Source: SAR202 cluster bacterium (lineage in GTDB: Bacteria > Chloroflexota > Dehalococcoidia > Lucifugimonadales > GCA-2712585). Taken from it: a stretch of DNA of 50,230 bases. The notes beneath the pieces were generated by a model. The model had not been told where the DNA came from. It saw only the letters and a program-made list of their open reading frames with translations, and did not search any database. Below are positions 34,992 to 43,149 of this stretch, piece after piece. The position numbers and the translations under genes were made by a program. The DNA is taken from positions 1-50,230 of the forward strand of contig VGZZ01000015.1 of assembly GCA_016872285.1 (NCBI GenBank), written 5' to 3'. The number at the start of each line of letters is the position of its first letter. The stretch's first letter is position 1.

Positions 34992-35810
34992 CTAGCCGTG
35001 GGAGGTGGCGCCGGCGGCCATTTGGGCTAGCATGGCTTGGAGGGCGGCCTGGTCGGGGCCGACGAAGGGTTCCACGTTGGGGATGTTGGCCATGGCCTTG
35101 AGGAGTTCCTCGGTGTGGCCGTGGGCGGGAGGCAGGTGGGTGCTGAGGATGGTCTTGACGTTCAGCTTTCGGATGCCTTCTAGAAGGCTGGCGAACTTCT
35201 TCTGGTCGACGTTGACGGACCAGGGGTGGTTGGAGTTGTTCCAAGTGTTGAAGCCCCGAATGAAGTCCGGCTGTGGGACGGTGAAGGGGTCTTCGGTGGG
35301 GGAAGGGAGGAAGGCGCCGAAGGAATCCACAGTGAAGATGGAGGAGGTCTTGGCGTCGTAGAGGCCCTGGGTGGCGGCGGAGTCGAAGAGGGGAGGCCGA
35401 AGGGCGGTGAGATGGCGATCGCCGGCGCTGAAGGACTGGCCGTGGTTGAGGAGGTAGACGCGGGGCAGGGGGACCTCGAACTCGGCGGAAAGCTTGCCGA
35501 CGCCGACGAAGTTGGTGACGAGGCGGGCGTTAGGGAAGTTATCCAGGACGGCCTTGACGTTTCCGCCGTGCTCGCCGTCCTCGTGGGTCATGAAGAGCCA
35601 CTTGAGGTCTTTGGGGTCGATGAGGGACTTGAGGGCGGAGAGGAATTGCTCTCGGACGACAGGGGCGGAGGTGTCGACGAGAACAGGCTCCTTGGCCTTG
35701 ATGAGGTAGGCGTTAATTGGCAAGGCGCCGAGCATGGGGATAGGGAAGAAAAGAGGGATAACGTAGGTATCGGCGTTAGCCTTGTAGGGCTTGGAAATTT
35801 GGGGCTGCAT
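34992..35810 (-). CDS. Metallo-beta-lactamase-fold protein with variant metal motif
   Basis: MBL-fold protein of 272 residues. The start ATG has GAGGAG seven bases upstream. The metal motif is THEDGEHGGN with H76, D78, E80 and H81, so the pattern is HxDxEH rather than the common HxHxDH. That is closest to the HxExDH of flavodiiron oxygen reductases, but with the acidic residues exchanged. The second half has an ALRPPLFDSAATQGLYD block resembling the oxygen-reductase ODP family and LSTHLPPAHG near the end. There is no flavodoxin domain. It may be a di-iron oxygen/NO or persulfide enzyme or a lactonase-like hydrolase; I cannot choose. Confidence 0.82.
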   Translation of the reverse strand: MQPQISKPYKANADTYVIPLFFPIPMLGALPINAYLIKAKEPVLVDTSAPVVREQFLSALKSLIDPKDLKWLFMTHEDGEHGGNVKAVLDNFPNARLVTNFVGVGKLSAEFEVPLPRVYLLNHGQSFSAGDRHLTALRPPLFDSAATQGLYDAKTSSIFTVDSFGAFLPSPTEDPFTVPQPDFIRGFNTWNNSNHPWSVNVDQKKFASLLEGIRKLNVKTILSTHLPPAHGHTEELLKAMANIPNVEPFVGPDQAALQAMLAQMAAGATSHG

Positions 35811-35874
35811 GCGGAACTCCTCTATTAATGGTTATTAGTCGACAAACTATGCACGTAAATCTGTCCTTTACTTA

Positions 35875-36085
35875 ATCGGGATACCATCCCCTTAGTCCCT
35901 TTCCCGACTGCATCGGGACTGAGTACAGCCTGCTGGAAGGGAAAGGAAAAGTAAGAGCACCTCATCCCCCTCCTTCGGCCAGGCTCAGGACGGCGTCTAA
36001 CTCCCTTCCCGATTGGCATCGGGATTTCGGTCGCTTGGGCGACCTCAACTTCTTCAAGGTAGGAGAAGAGGGAGAACCAGATGGG
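35875..36085. repeat. Dispersed mosaic repeat, full copy D
   Basis: Modules in order: GGGATACCATCCCCTTAGTC; hairpin CCCGACTGCATCGGG; GTACAGCCTGCTGGAAGGG; CACCTCATCCCCC; TTCGGCCAGGCTCAGGACGG; an extra hairpin CCCGATTGGCATCGGG (36009-36024) plus GGTCGCTTGGGCGACC; and the tail GGGAGAACCAGATGGG. Gap 35811-36213 has no gene. Confidence 0.85.
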
Positions 36086-36213
36086 TGAAGCTGGAAGCGC
36101 ACTGCAGCGATCGGCAGCGTGAGGCAAGAATTGCGTGTTCTTGGAACTCATCCGTTTGTAAGGCCGGGGCGGATTTGTAAAGGTCAGGTATTAATGCAAA
36201 GTGCCACAAGAAA

Positions 36214-36948
36214 TTATACGGGCCAATCCTCCAATCGAAGAGACATATCCCAGAACTGATATTCGTAGCGTAGGCTGGTGAGGTAAGCGTCTTCCATGAG
36301 CTGCAGGACTCGCGGGCTTTGGGCCTTGGCGACGTCGTTGGTATGGCGTCGGAGCCAGTAGCCGAGGGTTTTGAAATCGGGGGAGGAGTACATTTCGATC
36401 CACTGGTGATACAGGTCCTTCGGCTGCGTCCGAGCACGGCCTTCGCTCAGGACTCGCCCCGATTGCATTGGGGCTCGGCCCCCGCCCTGATGAGCGGAAG
36501 TGGATTTTGTGAGGTGATGGCCGATTTCCCAGTAGCCCCACTGGCAGGGGAGTAGGGCGGCGACGAGTTCGGCGTACGTACTATGGTAGGCGACGGCGAG
36601 GAGGAAGTTAACGTAGGCGAGGGTGGTGGGAGCGATGGGGGTGGCCTCAAGCTGGCGCCGGGAGATGCCAAACTGGGCGCAGTACTGGCGGTGGAGGTCC
36701 ATCTCGGTGTTGAGGGTCTCGTGGAGGAGTTTGGCGAACCAACCCTGGGCGTTCAGGGTGGGGGCTTTGGCGGAGGCGAGAGCGAGGACGCGGCTGTAGT
36801 CGATGAGGTAGAGGTAGTCCTGGCGGACATAGAACTTGAACTTTTCGACATCCAGGTCGCCGCGGCCAATGCCAGTGATGAAGGGATGTTTGAGGATGGC
36901 GCGGCGAAGGCGGGAGGCTTTTTTCTCGATGGCGGCGGTGAAGGACAT
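36214..36948 (-). CDS. TenA/PqqC-type protein with in-frame repeat insertion
   Basis: Helical TenA/THI-4 superfamily protein, thiaminase II type, 244 residues against the usual 215-225. TenA hydrolyses aminopyrimidine precursors in thiamine salvage. Conserved positions visible are D44 in RQDYLYLIDY, C135 in LLPCQWGYWEIG and E229 in RYEYQFWDM. Between GHHLTK and LYHQWIEMY there is an unexpected Gly/Arg-rich stretch of about 27 residues (149-176). The DNA of that stretch contains CCCCGATTGCATTGGGGCTC, like the repeat hairpin CCCGACTGCATCGGGACT. The start ATG at 36948 is favoured because homologues begin at MSFTA and a TATAAT lies six bases upstream (leaderless). No other thiamine genes are near. 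Activity with the insertion is uncertain. Confidence 0.82.
   Translation of the reverse strand: MSFTAAIEKKASRLRRAILKHPFITGIGRGDLDVEKFKFYVRQDYLYLIDYSRVLALASAKAPTLNAQGWFAKLLHETLNTEMDLHRQYCAQFGISRRQLEATPIAPTTLAYVNFLLAVAYHSTYAELVAALLPCQWGYWEIGHHLTKSTSAHQGGGRAPMQSGRVLSEGRARTQPKDLYHQWIEMYSSPDFKTLGYWLRRHTNDVAKAQSPRVLQLMEDAYLTSLRYEYQFWDMSLRLEDWPV
36417..36500. repeat. Repeat-like insertion inside the TenA gene
   Basis: On the plus strand CCTTCGCTCAGGACTCG is followed by the hairpin CCCCGATTGCATTGGGG and then CTCGG. Both resemble modules of the intergenic family (CTTCGGCCAGGCTCAGGA and CCCGACTGCATCGGGACTG). The insertion keeps the frame open. Confidence 0.65.
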
Positions 36949-36954
36949 GGGGGG

Positions 36955-36960
36955 ATTATA
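36955..36960 (-). promoter_or_regulatory. -10 box immediately before the TenA start (leaderless)
   Basis: TATAAT on the minus strand is separated by six C residues from the ATG at 36948, so transcription should begin at the start codon itself. No convincing -35 or ribosome site is present. Gap 36949-37047 also contains the upstream region of the divergent glcD. Confidence 0.55.
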
Positions 36961-37047
36961 AGGGATGGGTAGGAGGGAAGCGCTACAGGCTGGACTGGCT
37001 TTGGGAGCCATCGCTAAACGTTGCAAAGGTGGATGGGCTAACCTAGT

Positions 37048-38532
37048 ATGAGGATGGCTAGGGGGTATGGTTTGGTTAGAAAGCCATCAATATTTAAGAA
37101 GCTGGAGACCGTGGTGGGAAAGGGGTATGTGATTTCCCATCCCGACGACCTGCTGGTCTTTGAGTATGACGGGTCGATAGATAAGGCTGTGCCGCAGGCG
37201 GTGGTGTTTCCGGTGTCGATGGAGGAGGTGAGGAGGGTGGTGGCGGTGGCGCAAGAATTCGACGTGGCGGTGGTGGGAAGGGGGTCGGGGACGGGGCTGA
37301 GCGGCGGGGCCATCGCGTCGGCGGGCGGGTTGCAGGTGGCGCTGACTCGGATGAACCGGATATTAGAGATGGACGTGGAGAACCGGCTGGCGGTGGTAGA
37401 GCCGGGGGTTATTAATCTACAGCTCGATGAGGCGGCGCGGAAGCACGGGTTGAGATATGCGCCGGACCCGTCGAGCCAGCGGGCGTGCAGCATCGGCGGG
37501 AACGTGGCGGAGAACGCGGGCGGGCCGCACTGCCTGGCCTACGGCGTGACCAGCAACCACGTGCTGGGGCTGGAGGTGGCGCTGGAGGACGGGAGCGTTA
37601 CGTGGCTGGGGGGTCGGACGAGGGAGACGGTGGGGTATGACTTGCGGGGCGTGTTCGTGGGGTCGGAGGGGACGTTTGGAATCGCGACCAAGGCTGTCGT
37701 GCGGCTGCTGGCGGCGCCGCCGTCGATTAAGACCTACATGGCGGTGTTCAGGGACATAGAGTCGGCGTGCGAGGCGGTGTCGTCGGTCATCGGCAAAGGG
37801 ATGGTGCCGGCGGCGATGGAGATGATCGACGCGCTAACTATCAAGGCGGTGCAGAACTTGCACGACATGGGGCTGCCGAAGGACGCGGGGTGTGTGCTGC
37901 TGGTGGAGGTGGAGGGGCTGCGGGAGGAGGTGGAGGAGATGGGTGGGGAAGTGGAGGGGGTGCTGAGGAAGTCGGGGTCGAGGGAGGTACGGTGGGCGGA
38001 GTCGGCGGCGGAGAGGGAGCGGCTGTGGAGGGCGAGGAAGGGTGCGCTGGGGGCGCTGGGGAGCCTGGCGCCGAACTATTATTTGGTGGACGGAGTGGCG
38101 CCTCGGACGAAGCTAGCATCGGTGTTGCGGCAGGTGTCGGAGATAAGCGAACGGTATAAGACGCCTATCGCCAACGTATTTCACGCGGGAGATGGGAACT
38201 TGCACCCGTGCATACTGTTCGACGAGCGGGAGGCGGGGTCGGTGGAACGGGTTATCGAGGTGGGCGGCGAGATATTGAAGGTTTGTGTGGAGGCGGGAGG
38301 GAGCCTGAGCGGGGAGCACGGGATAGGGTTGGAGAAGAAGGCGTATATGCCGCTGGTGTTCAGCGAGGAGGATATGTCGGTGATGCGGCTGGTGCGGGAG
38401 GGGTTTTCGCCGTCGGGGAGGTTTAATCCGGGGAAGATTTTCCCGGGTGGACCGATGGATGGGGACGATATAGATGTGAGGGCGATGCAGAAGCGGGCGG
38501 TGTCGGTGGCGGGGCCAGGGGCGCATGTGTAG
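37048..38532 (+). CDS. glcD: Glycolate oxidase subunit GlcD, FAD-linked
   Basis: FAD-binding catalytic subunit of the membrane-associated glycolate/D-lactate oxidase, 494 residues. It oxidises a 2-hydroxyacid and passes electrons on through GlcF. PCMH-type FAD motifs are present: GRGSGTGLSGGAI, PDPSSQRACSIGGNVAENAGG (split at residues about 139-160) and YDLRGVFVGSEGTFGI. The C-terminal catalytic block is FHAGDGNLHP followed by SGEHGIG. The ATG at 37048 is used; an ATG two codons later is equally possible and no ribosome site is evident. The downstream glcE and glcF complete the three-subunit enzyme, though a repeat-containing gap of 191 bases separates glcD from glcE. D-lactate or 2-hydroxyglutarate are alternative substrates. 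Confidence 0.92.
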   Translation: MRMARGYGLVRKPSIFKKLETVVGKGYVISHPDDLLVFEYDGSIDKAVPQAVVFPVSMEEVRRVVAVAQEFDVAVVGRGSGTGLSGGAIASAGGLQVALTRMNRILEMDVENRLAVVEPGVINLQLDEAARKHGLRYAPDPSSQRACSIGGNVAENAGGPHCLAYGVTSNHVLGLEVALEDGSVTWLGGRTRETVGYDLRGVFVGSEGTFGIATKAVVRLLAAPPSIKTYMAVFRDIESACEAVSSVIGKGMVPAAMEMIDALTIKAVQNLHDMGLPKDAGCVLLVEVEGLREEVEEMGGEVEGVLRKSGSREVRWAESAAERERLWRARKGALGALGSLAPNYYLVDGVAPRTKLASVLRQVSEISERYKTPIANVFHAGDGNLHPCILFDEREAGSVERVIEVGGEILKVCVEAGGSLSGEHGIGLEKKAYMPLVFSEEDMSVMRLVREGFSPSGRFNPGKIFPGGPMDGDDIDVRAMQKRAVSVAGPGAHV

Positions 38533-38637
38533 GACGAGAGGGGCATGAGAGTTAACCCCCCATCCTTTATCCTTCCCCCACAAGGAGGGAAGATAAGAAG
38601 CCTAGAGACGCGTTGGCGTGATACCTGTCTCCTGTTC

Positions 38638-38712
38638 ATAGGGTTTCACCCCTCATCTCTCCACGGCGAGTCTTCGACCTGCGCCTTCTCCCACAAGGGG
38701 AGAAGGAATGTT
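38638..38712. repeat. Repeat fragment between glcD and glcE
   Basis: GGGTTTCACCCCTCATCTC, CCACGGCGAGTCTTCGACC and CAAGGGGAGAAGGAA are nearly identical to 34745-34815. It sits inside what would be one operon. The gap 38533-38723 contains no gene. Confidence 0.75.
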
Positions 38713-38723
38713 GTGGCTGGCTA

Positions 38724-39977
38724 ATGCAACGTCCCTCCCTATTGCAATCCTTAAAGACTGCTCTACAGGGGAAAGAGGTTATTTATCAGAAGAAGCGCGC
38801 CGACTATTCCGTCGATGGGGTGGAGGCGGGAGTGGTGGTGATGCCGGGGTCGGTGGAGGAGGCGGCCAGTGTTGTGGAGGCGGCAGGTCGGGAGGGAGCG
38901 TCGGTGGTGGCGTATGGAGGCGGGACGAAGATGGGGATGGGGAATCGGCCTCGGGGAGTGGATGTGGTGCTGGGGATGGAGAGGCTGAATCGGATGGTGG
39001 ACCACCAGCCCGGAGACATGACGGCGACGTTTGAGGCGGGGGTGCCGCTGTCGGAGGCTAATCGGAGGCTGGGGGAGAAGGGGCAATGGCTGCCGCTGCA
39101 GTCGCCGATGCCGGAGAGGGCGACTATAGGCGGCATACTGGCGACGGCGTACAGCGGGCCGATGGCGTTGGGGTATGGGCTGCCTCGGGACTGGGTTATC
39201 GGCATGAGGGTGGTCAACGCCGACGGGCGGGTGACGAAGAGCGGGGGCAAGGTGGTGAAGAACGTGACGGGGTACGACCTACATAAGCTATATACGGGAT
39301 CGTTGGGGACGCTGGGGATAATCTTAGAGGCGACTTCTAAGGTGGCGCCTCGGCCACAAGTGAGCCGGACGCTGGTGGCGAGGTTTGGTTTTTGCAGGGA
39401 GGCGTTGGAGGCGAGTCGAGGGCTGCTGAAGGATTACGCGTCGCCGCAAGCTTTGGTGGTGGTGAATGGAGTGGTGGGTAATCTGGTGGGCCTGGGGGAT
39501 GGGTGGACGGCGGTGGTGATGGTGGAGGGGAGGAGTGTTGGGGTGGAGACGAGGGTGGTGAAAGCGAGGGAGTACCTGGGAGAAAGAATGGAGGAGGTGG
39601 ACGAGGGCATTTGGCAAAGGCTGGTGGACATGCCGTGGCGTGAGAAGGACGGGCCGACGGTGTGCGTGAGATATAACGTGACGACATCGAAGGTAGGGGA
39701 GGCGATGGAGAGCGCGGGAGCAGAGGATGGTGTAATAGTGGATGTAGGTATGGGGGTAGTACGGCGGCTGTGGTGGATGGAGGGAGATATTTCAAAGAAT
39801 GACTTGAATATGGTCGCGGGAAGAGGAGAGTGGGTGGTGGAGCGGTGTCCGCCGGGGCTGAAGGAGGGGATAGATGTATGGGGCGAAGCGGCATCGGTGG
39901 AGCTGATGCGTCGAGTGAAGGCGAAGCTGGACCCGAAGGGCATTCTTAGCCCGGGCCGGTTTGTGGGAGGGATTTAG
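38724..39977 (+). CDS. glcE: Glycolate oxidase subunit GlcE, FAD-binding
   Basis: Second FAD-binding subunit of glycolate oxidase, 417 residues. PCMH motifs are AYGGGTKMGMGN near residue 63, a TIGGILATAYSGP block and GGKVVKNVTGYDLHKLYTGS, which is diagnostic for GlcE. It lacks the second half of GlcD, as in the family. Its stop codon TAG directly abuts the GTG of glcF with no spacer, so the two are translationally coupled. The start ATG has only a distant GAAGGA upstream, making the exact start uncertain by a few codons. It may still be read from the glcD promoter if the intervening repeat does not terminate. Confidence 0.9.
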   Translation: MQRPSLLQSLKTALQGKEVIYQKKRADYSVDGVEAGVVVMPGSVEEAASVVEAAGREGASVVAYGGGTKMGMGNRPRGVDVVLGMERLNRMVDHQPGDMTATFEAGVPLSEANRRLGEKGQWLPLQSPMPERATIGGILATAYSGPMALGYGLPRDWVIGMRVVNADGRVTKSGGKVVKNVTGYDLHKLYTGSLGTLGIILEATSKVAPRPQVSRTLVARFGFCREALEASRGLLKDYASPQALVVVNGVVGNLVGLGDGWTAVVMVEGRSVGVETRVVKAREYLGERMEEVDEGIWQRLVDMPWREKDGPTVCVRYNVTTSKVGEAMESAGAEDGVIVDVGMGVVRRLWWMEGDISKNDLNMVAGRGEWVVERCPPGLKEGIDVWGEAASVELMRRVKAKLDPKGILSPGRFVGGI

Positions 39978-41282
39978 GTGGTCGAGGTCAAGAAGGCACC
40001 CTTGATTGAATTTGGGCCGAGGGAAGAGGACTTATATCGCTGCGTGCATTGCGGACTGTGCCTGAGCGCGTGCCCGACGTATATGGAGACGGGGTTGGAG
40101 ACGGAGTCACCGAGGGGTCGGATTGCGCTGATGAAGGCGGTGAAGGAGGGCCGGCTGGGAGTGACGCCTCGGGTGGCGTCGCACTGGGAGATGTGTCTGG
40201 CGTGCCGGGCCTGCGAGGCGGTGTGTCCTTCGGGGGTGCCGTATGGTCGGCTTATCGAGGACACACGGGCGGAGGTGGTGCGGCAGGGGAGGCTATCGTG
40301 GCGCGCGAGGCTGGCACAGGCGATATTTTTACGAGGCGTGCTACCGAGGCCGTGGCTGCTGAGGGCAGGGATGAGGGCATTGTGGCTGTATCAGAGGTTA
40401 GGGTTGCAGTGGGTGGTGAGGAGAAGCAGAGTGTTGCGGGTGATGCCGGGTGGAGTGGCGGAGATGGAGGAGCAGCTGCCCAAGATACCCTCTCGGTTTT
40501 TTGAACCCCGACGGGAGGTGCATGGGGCGATGGGGGAGAAGAGGATGCGGGTGGGGCTGCTATCGGGGTGTGTGATGCCGCTGATGCAGTCGGGGGCGAT
40601 GGATGCGTCGGTGCGGGTGCTGCAGAGGAACGGCTGCGAGGTAGCAGTGTCGATGGGGCAAGGGTGCTGCGGTGCGCTGAATCTGCACAGCGGGGACGTG
40701 GAGACGGCGCGTCGGATGGCGCGTCGAAATATCGACGTGTTTTTGGAAGCGGGGGTGGAGAAGGTAGTGGTGGCGTCGGCGGGATGCGGCTCGACGATGA
40801 AGGAGTACGGGCAGTTATTTGAGGGCGACGCCGAGTACGCCGAGAGGGCGCGTCGGTTGGGGAAGATGACAGTTGACATAACGGAGCTGCTGGCGTCGCT
40901 GCCGCTGAAGGGGCCGTCGCGAGAGATGAAGGTGCGGGTGACGTACCAGGACCCGTGTCACCTGGCCCACGCGCAGCGGATTACGGAGGTGCCCCGGCAG
41001 GTGCTGAGGTCGATACCGGGGTTGGAGCTAGTGGAGATGGAGAACGCCAGCCGGTGCTGCGGGGCGGCCGGGATATATTCGGTGACGCAGGCGGAGATGT
41101 CGAGGCGGCTGGTGGAGCGAAAGGTGGAGTGGGTGAGGGCGTCGGGGGCGGAGGTGGTGGCGACGGCGAACCCGGGGTGCATGATGCAGTTGGAGGCGGG
41201 GCTACGAAGGACGGGGTCGAAGGCGCGGGTGCGGCACGTGGTGGAGGTGGTGGAGGAGGCGTACGGGGGAGGAGAGAGCTAA
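39978..41282 (+). CDS. glcF: Glycolate oxidase iron-sulfur subunit GlcF
   Basis: Iron-sulfur subunit, 434 residues, which takes electrons from the flavin subunits. Two 4Fe-4S ferredoxin motifs lie near the N terminus: CVHCGLCLSACP and CLACRACEAVCP. Two CCG (heterodisulfide-reductase-type) domains follow, seen as QGCCGALNLHSGD with ASAGCGS, and DPCHLAHA with SRCCGAAGIYSV, then NPGCMMQL. The GTG start directly follows the glcE stop. The set glcD-glcE-glcF is complete; no glcG or lactate permease gene is adjacent, but the MFS gene at 12258 could import substrates (inference). Confidence 0.93.
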   Translation: MVEVKKAPLIEFGPREEDLYRCVHCGLCLSACPTYMETGLETESPRGRIALMKAVKEGRLGVTPRVASHWEMCLACRACEAVCPSGVPYGRLIEDTRAEVVRQGRLSWRARLAQAIFLRGVLPRPWLLRAGMRALWLYQRLGLQWVVRRSRVLRVMPGGVAEMEEQLPKIPSRFFEPRREVHGAMGEKRMRVGLLSGCVMPLMQSGAMDASVRVLQRNGCEVAVSMGQGCCGALNLHSGDVETARRMARRNIDVFLEAGVEKVVVASAGCGSTMKEYGQLFEGDAEYAERARRLGKMTVDITELLASLPLKGPSREMKVRVTYQDPCHLAHAQRITEVPRQVLRSIPGLELVEMENASRCCGAAGIYSVTQAEMSRRLVERKVEWVRASGAEVVATANPGCMMQLEAGLRRTGSKARVRHVVEVVEEAYGGGES

Positions 41283-41510
41283 GTGGGGGGTTGGTGGTGA
41301 GCATAGATCCTTCGCAGGCTCAGGATGACAGGACTTGTTTTATTATCTGACCTCGGAATGATTGGCCGACGCTTATGGGAAGATGTGGGTGGCGGGAATG
41401 GAATGTAATGTCAGCGGACGGCACGGTGAGGTTTCTCGACTTCGCTCGAAATGACTTAAACGCAATCTGACGACTGCTTGAGCAGCGAACTTAGCAGCTA
41501 AGGCGACTTG
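41283..41510. repeat. Gap with short repeat remnants
   Basis: ATCCTTCGCAGGCTCAGGAT (about 41308-41327) and TCTCGACTTCGCTCGAAATG (about 41434-41453) are short elements related to those in other gaps. No gene is visible. Confidence 0.5.
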
Positions 41511-42251
41511 CTACGCGCTGGCGCCAGCCTTTTTCTCCAGTTGGGTGATGCGGTCCTGCAGGGCTTTTACTTCCTTGTCGGAGGGGGCTGGCTGCTCTTT
41601 GATTTTTGCCTCGACGTACTTTTGAAGCAGGGCGGCGGCGTGGTCCATGGTCTTTTGTACTTCAGCGTTGACTTTTTTGATGGTGTCGAAGTCGTGGGAG
41701 TCGTTGGGGGCGAGGACTTCGGTGCGCCAGTTGGCGAGCTGGGTCCAAAAGCCAAAGACGACGGTGCGGAGCTGGGACTGGTCGGACGCGGCGTTGGAGA
41801 TGCGCTTGAGAGGGTCGATGAAGAAGAGGCCGAGGGTAGTGGCGAGGCCGCCGGCGCCGAACATGGCGGTGAACTGCTCCTGGCCTTTGAAGAGGCCGAC
41901 GACGGCGGCTAGAACTAACAGGCCGATGCCGACGCCGAAGAGAGACACGTTAAGCCAGGTAAAGATTGTGAAGGAGCTTTTAGGGAGGTCCAGGGAGGAG
42001 AGGAGCATAACCTTGGCTTCCTCTCGGGACAGGCCGGGGAAGACCTCTTCGACCTCCTGGACTTTGCGCTTGACCTCGGCTTTGGCCTGCTCCTGCTCAG
42101 CCTTTGGCAGGTCTTTCAGCAACTCGTCCAGTATTTTGTTGGGGTCTTCGCGGTACTCCTGCCGAAGGGACTTGTTGGTAAGAATGTCCCCGACGGTGGA
42201 CTGCACTCTCATCTGGCGCATGTCGAGGCGGGGGTCATCCTGTGGCGGCAT
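41511..42251 (-). CDS. Two-TM protein with flanking coiled coils, possibly TRADD-N-associated type
   Basis: Hypothetical protein of 246 residues. The start has GGAGG nine bases upstream. The N-terminal 90 residues are charged and helical (coiled coil about 40-70). TM1 is about 96-121 and TM2 about 128-146, joined by a short loop, followed by FFIDPLKRISNAASDQSQL, a helical region and a second coiled coil at about 215-245. The pattern of two TM helices with a conserved post-TM block resembles the TRADD-N-associated 2-TM module described in bacterial conflict-type proteins, but I cannot confirm family membership. No enzyme motif is visible. It is a likely membrane scaffold or sensor. Confidence 0.6.
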   Translation of the reverse strand: MPPQDDPRLDMRQMRVQSTVGDILTNKSLRQEYREDPNKILDELLKDLPKAEQEQAKAEVKRKVQEVEEVFPGLSREEAKVMLLSSLDLPKSSFTIFTWLNVSLFGVGIGLLVLAAVVGLFKGQEQFTAMFGAGGLATTLGLFFIDPLKRISNAASDQSQLRTVVFGFWTQLANWRTEVLAPNDSHDFDTIKKVNAEVQKTMDHAAALLQKYVEAKIKEQPAPSDKEVKALQDRITQLEKKAGASA

Positions 42252-42288
42252 GATTCATAACCTCCAAAGGGACCAATTAGCGTCTGTA

Positions 42289-43086
42289 CTATACCACTGA
42301 CGAAGAGCCGCCATCTATGTTCATGGATGTGCCAGTGAGGTAACTGGCGCGGTCGGAGGCGAGGAAGGCGATGACATCGCCGGCCTCGGCGGCCTCGCCG
42401 ACGCGGCCCAGGGGGACGCCGCGCTGCTTGGCCTGCTGGGCGTAGAAGTTGTCGAGGGTGAGGCCGGGGTCTTTCTTCTGCATTTCGCGAAATCGACGCT
42501 CCTGCTGGCCGCTTTTTATAACGCCGATGCAAACAGTATTTACCAGAATGTTGTCTTTGGCGAGGTCTTTGGAGAGGGCCTTGGTGAGGGCAATGCCTGC
42601 GGCGCGGCTGACGGAGGTGGGGACGGAGGCGGCGGTGGGGGCCTTGCCGCCGATGTTGGTGACGTTGATGATTCGACCGCCGCCAGCCTTTCGCATGTGG
42701 GGGAGGGCGGCGCGGGCGAATCGGACGGCGGCCATGAGCTTGAGGTCCAGGTCGTCGGACCAGGCCTGGTCGTCGACGCTTTCGAAGGTGCCGCCGGCGG
42801 ACTGGCCGGCGTTGTTAACGACGATGTCCAGGCGGCCGAAGGCTTTCACCGTCTCGTTGACGATACGCTTAACGTCATCGGCCTTGGAGACATCGCCGGA
42901 GACGGGGTGGACCTTGCCGCCGGTCTTTTTCTTTAGCTCGTCGGCGGCCTGCTGGAGGACATCTTTTCGCCGGGCGCAGATAACGACGCTGGCGCCTTCC
43001 TGGGCGAGGCGGGCGGCGGCGGCCTTGCCGATGCCTTCGCTGCCGCCGGTGATGATGGCGACTTTGCCTTTGAGTCCTAGGTCCAT
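42289..43086 (-). CDS. SDR-family protein lacking the YxxxK pair
   Basis: Short-chain dehydrogenase fold, 265 residues. The start has GGAGG seven bases upstream. Cofactor motif TGGSEGIG (13-20) and NNAG (91-94) are intact. At the active-site position it has TSVSR (157-161) instead of YSASK, so both catalytic Tyr and Lys are replaced, and the usual Ser region reads NVTNIGG. It may bind NAD(P) but is probably not a standard dehydrogenase. The SDR at 17205 has a complete site and is a useful contrast. The gene stands 37 bases from the convergently ordered two-TM gene and may be co-transcribed with it, being upstream on the same strand. Confidence 0.85.
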   Translation of the reverse strand: MDLGLKGKVAIITGGSEGIGKAAAARLAQEGASVVICARRKDVLQQAADELKKKTGGKVHPVSGDVSKADDVKRIVNETVKAFGRLDIVVNNAGQSAGGTFESVDDQAWSDDLDLKLMAAVRFARAALPHMRKAGGGRIINVTNIGGKAPTAASVPTSVSRAAGIALTKALSKDLAKDNILVNTVCIGVIKSGQQERRFREMQKKDPGLTLDNFYAQQAKQRGVPLGRVGEAAEAGDVIAFLASDRASYLTGTSMNIDGGSSSVV

Positions 43087-43149
43087 GGCGGGGCCTCCTT
43101 AGCGTCTTATCAGATGTAATCGTTTATTACGAAGCAAGCGTCGCTTCTA

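Noticed and set aside
35875-36085. Possible CRISPR array or ncRNA in repeat-rich gaps
   Set aside because: Modules are not regularly spaced direct repeats with unique spacers; they form one composite unit per gap and recur far apart.
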